The notes under the pieces are model-generated. The model saw only the letters and a program-made list of their open reading frames with translations, had not been told where the DNA came from and did no database searches. Shown here in pieces: positions 5,616 through 5,800 of a stretch of 5,800 nt of DNA. A program made the position numbers and the translations under genes. Location: the NCBI GenBank assembly GCA_018500005.2, contig JAHBAP020000247.1, positions 1 through 5,800 of the forward strand. Direction: 5' to 3'. Numbering within the stretch: the stretch's first letter is position 1; each line of letters starts with the position of its first letter. Source of the DNA: Mycobacterium sp. GTDB taxonomy: Bacteria > Actinomycetota > Actinomycetes > Mycobacteriales > Mycobacteriaceae.

Positions 5616-5800
5616 ATGACGACCCAGGTGAGCTCCTCGGAAAAGCCGTTGAGCGCGATCGAACTCAGCATCGGCGGCATGACGTGCGCGTCGTGCGCGG
5701 CCCGGATCGAAAAGAAGCTGAACCGGATCGACGGGGTGAGCGCCACGGTGAACTTCGCCACCGAGAAAGCCAAAGTCGCCTTCCCCGACACCGTCACCCC
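5616..5800 (+). CDS. Copper-exporting P1B-1-type ATPase (CopA/CtpA-like), N-terminal part only
   Basis: The first 61 codons of a gene that runs off the window. The frame is open to the end with a typical N-terminal HMA domain: [17 protein letters not shown] with M22, C24 and C27, then [18 protein letters not shown], the standard start of Cu(I) pumps such as CopA and mycobacterial CtpA/CtpB. The ATG at 5616 has AGGGAAG 8 nt upstream. It follows the copZ-like gene by 75 bp on the same strand and should share the CsoR-controlled promoter. Its intact MxCxxC contrasts with the degenerate domain in the ATPase at 723-3206. The ATPase core is outside the window, so a separate multi-HMA protein or mercury reductase-like fusion cannot be formally excluded, but the context makes a copper ATPase by far the likeliest. 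Confidence 0.88.
   Translation, partial: MTTQVSSSEKPLSAIELSIGGMTCASCAARIEKKLNRIDGVSATVNFATEKAKVAFPDTVT

Overview
The window looks like a copper-handling accessory region from a high-GC actinobacterium, most likely Mycobacterium or a close relative. This rests on the strong G/C bias at third codon positions, an L,D-transpeptidase of the mycobacterial LdtMt1 type, a CsoR with the M. tuberculosis-type Cys/His/Cys spacing, and an actinobacterial form of CopB-like P-type ATPase. No transposase, integrase, tRNA, rRNA or CRISPR array is visible, so the replicon type (chromosomal island, plasmid or ICE) cannot be decided from this piece.

Layout, left to right. Positions 1-97 are a perfect fold-back (45-bp arms, 7-nt loop) inside the 5' part of a truncated L,D-transpeptidase gene that ends at 715. 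Seven bases further on, converging with it, lies a large minus-strand gene (723-3206) for a CopB-like heavy-metal P1B-ATPase. It has a His-rich N-terminal linker, a degenerate metal-binding domain without CxxC, and a CPD rather than CPC or CPH motif in the transport site. A 329-bp divergent intergenic region (3207-3535) holds tandem repeats and a stem-loop in the ATPase leader and a 7+7 bp inverted repeat that may be an operator. On the plus strand follow a 90-aa Met/His-rich two-helix membrane protein (3536-3808) and, 43 bp later, a secreted CE4 polysaccharide deacetylase (3852-4745). A convergent csoR (4787-5095, minus) comes next. Its divergent neighbour is a copZ-like metallochaperone (5277-5540), and a textbook CsoR-type operator lies between them at 5211-5229. 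The window ends in the first 61 codons of a second ATPase (CopA type, intact MxCxxC) starting at 5616.

How it may work together (inference): Cu(I)-loaded CsoR would release the operator at 5211-5229. The Cu(I) chaperone and CopA-type exporter would then be made, and probably csoR itself. The CopB-like ATPase and the Met-rich membrane protein diverge from a separate promoter region that has no CsoR box but a different palindrome, which suggests a second regulator. Two cell-wall enzymes, one 3->3 crosslinking and one deacetylating peptidoglycan or another N-acetylated glycan, are interleaved with these genes. Envelope remodelling may therefore be part of the metal response.

The most notable items are the ATPase's unusual metal path, the interleaved cell-wall enzymes, the non-CsoR palindrome, the Cys-rich tail on the chaperone, and the probable assembly artefact at the left end.
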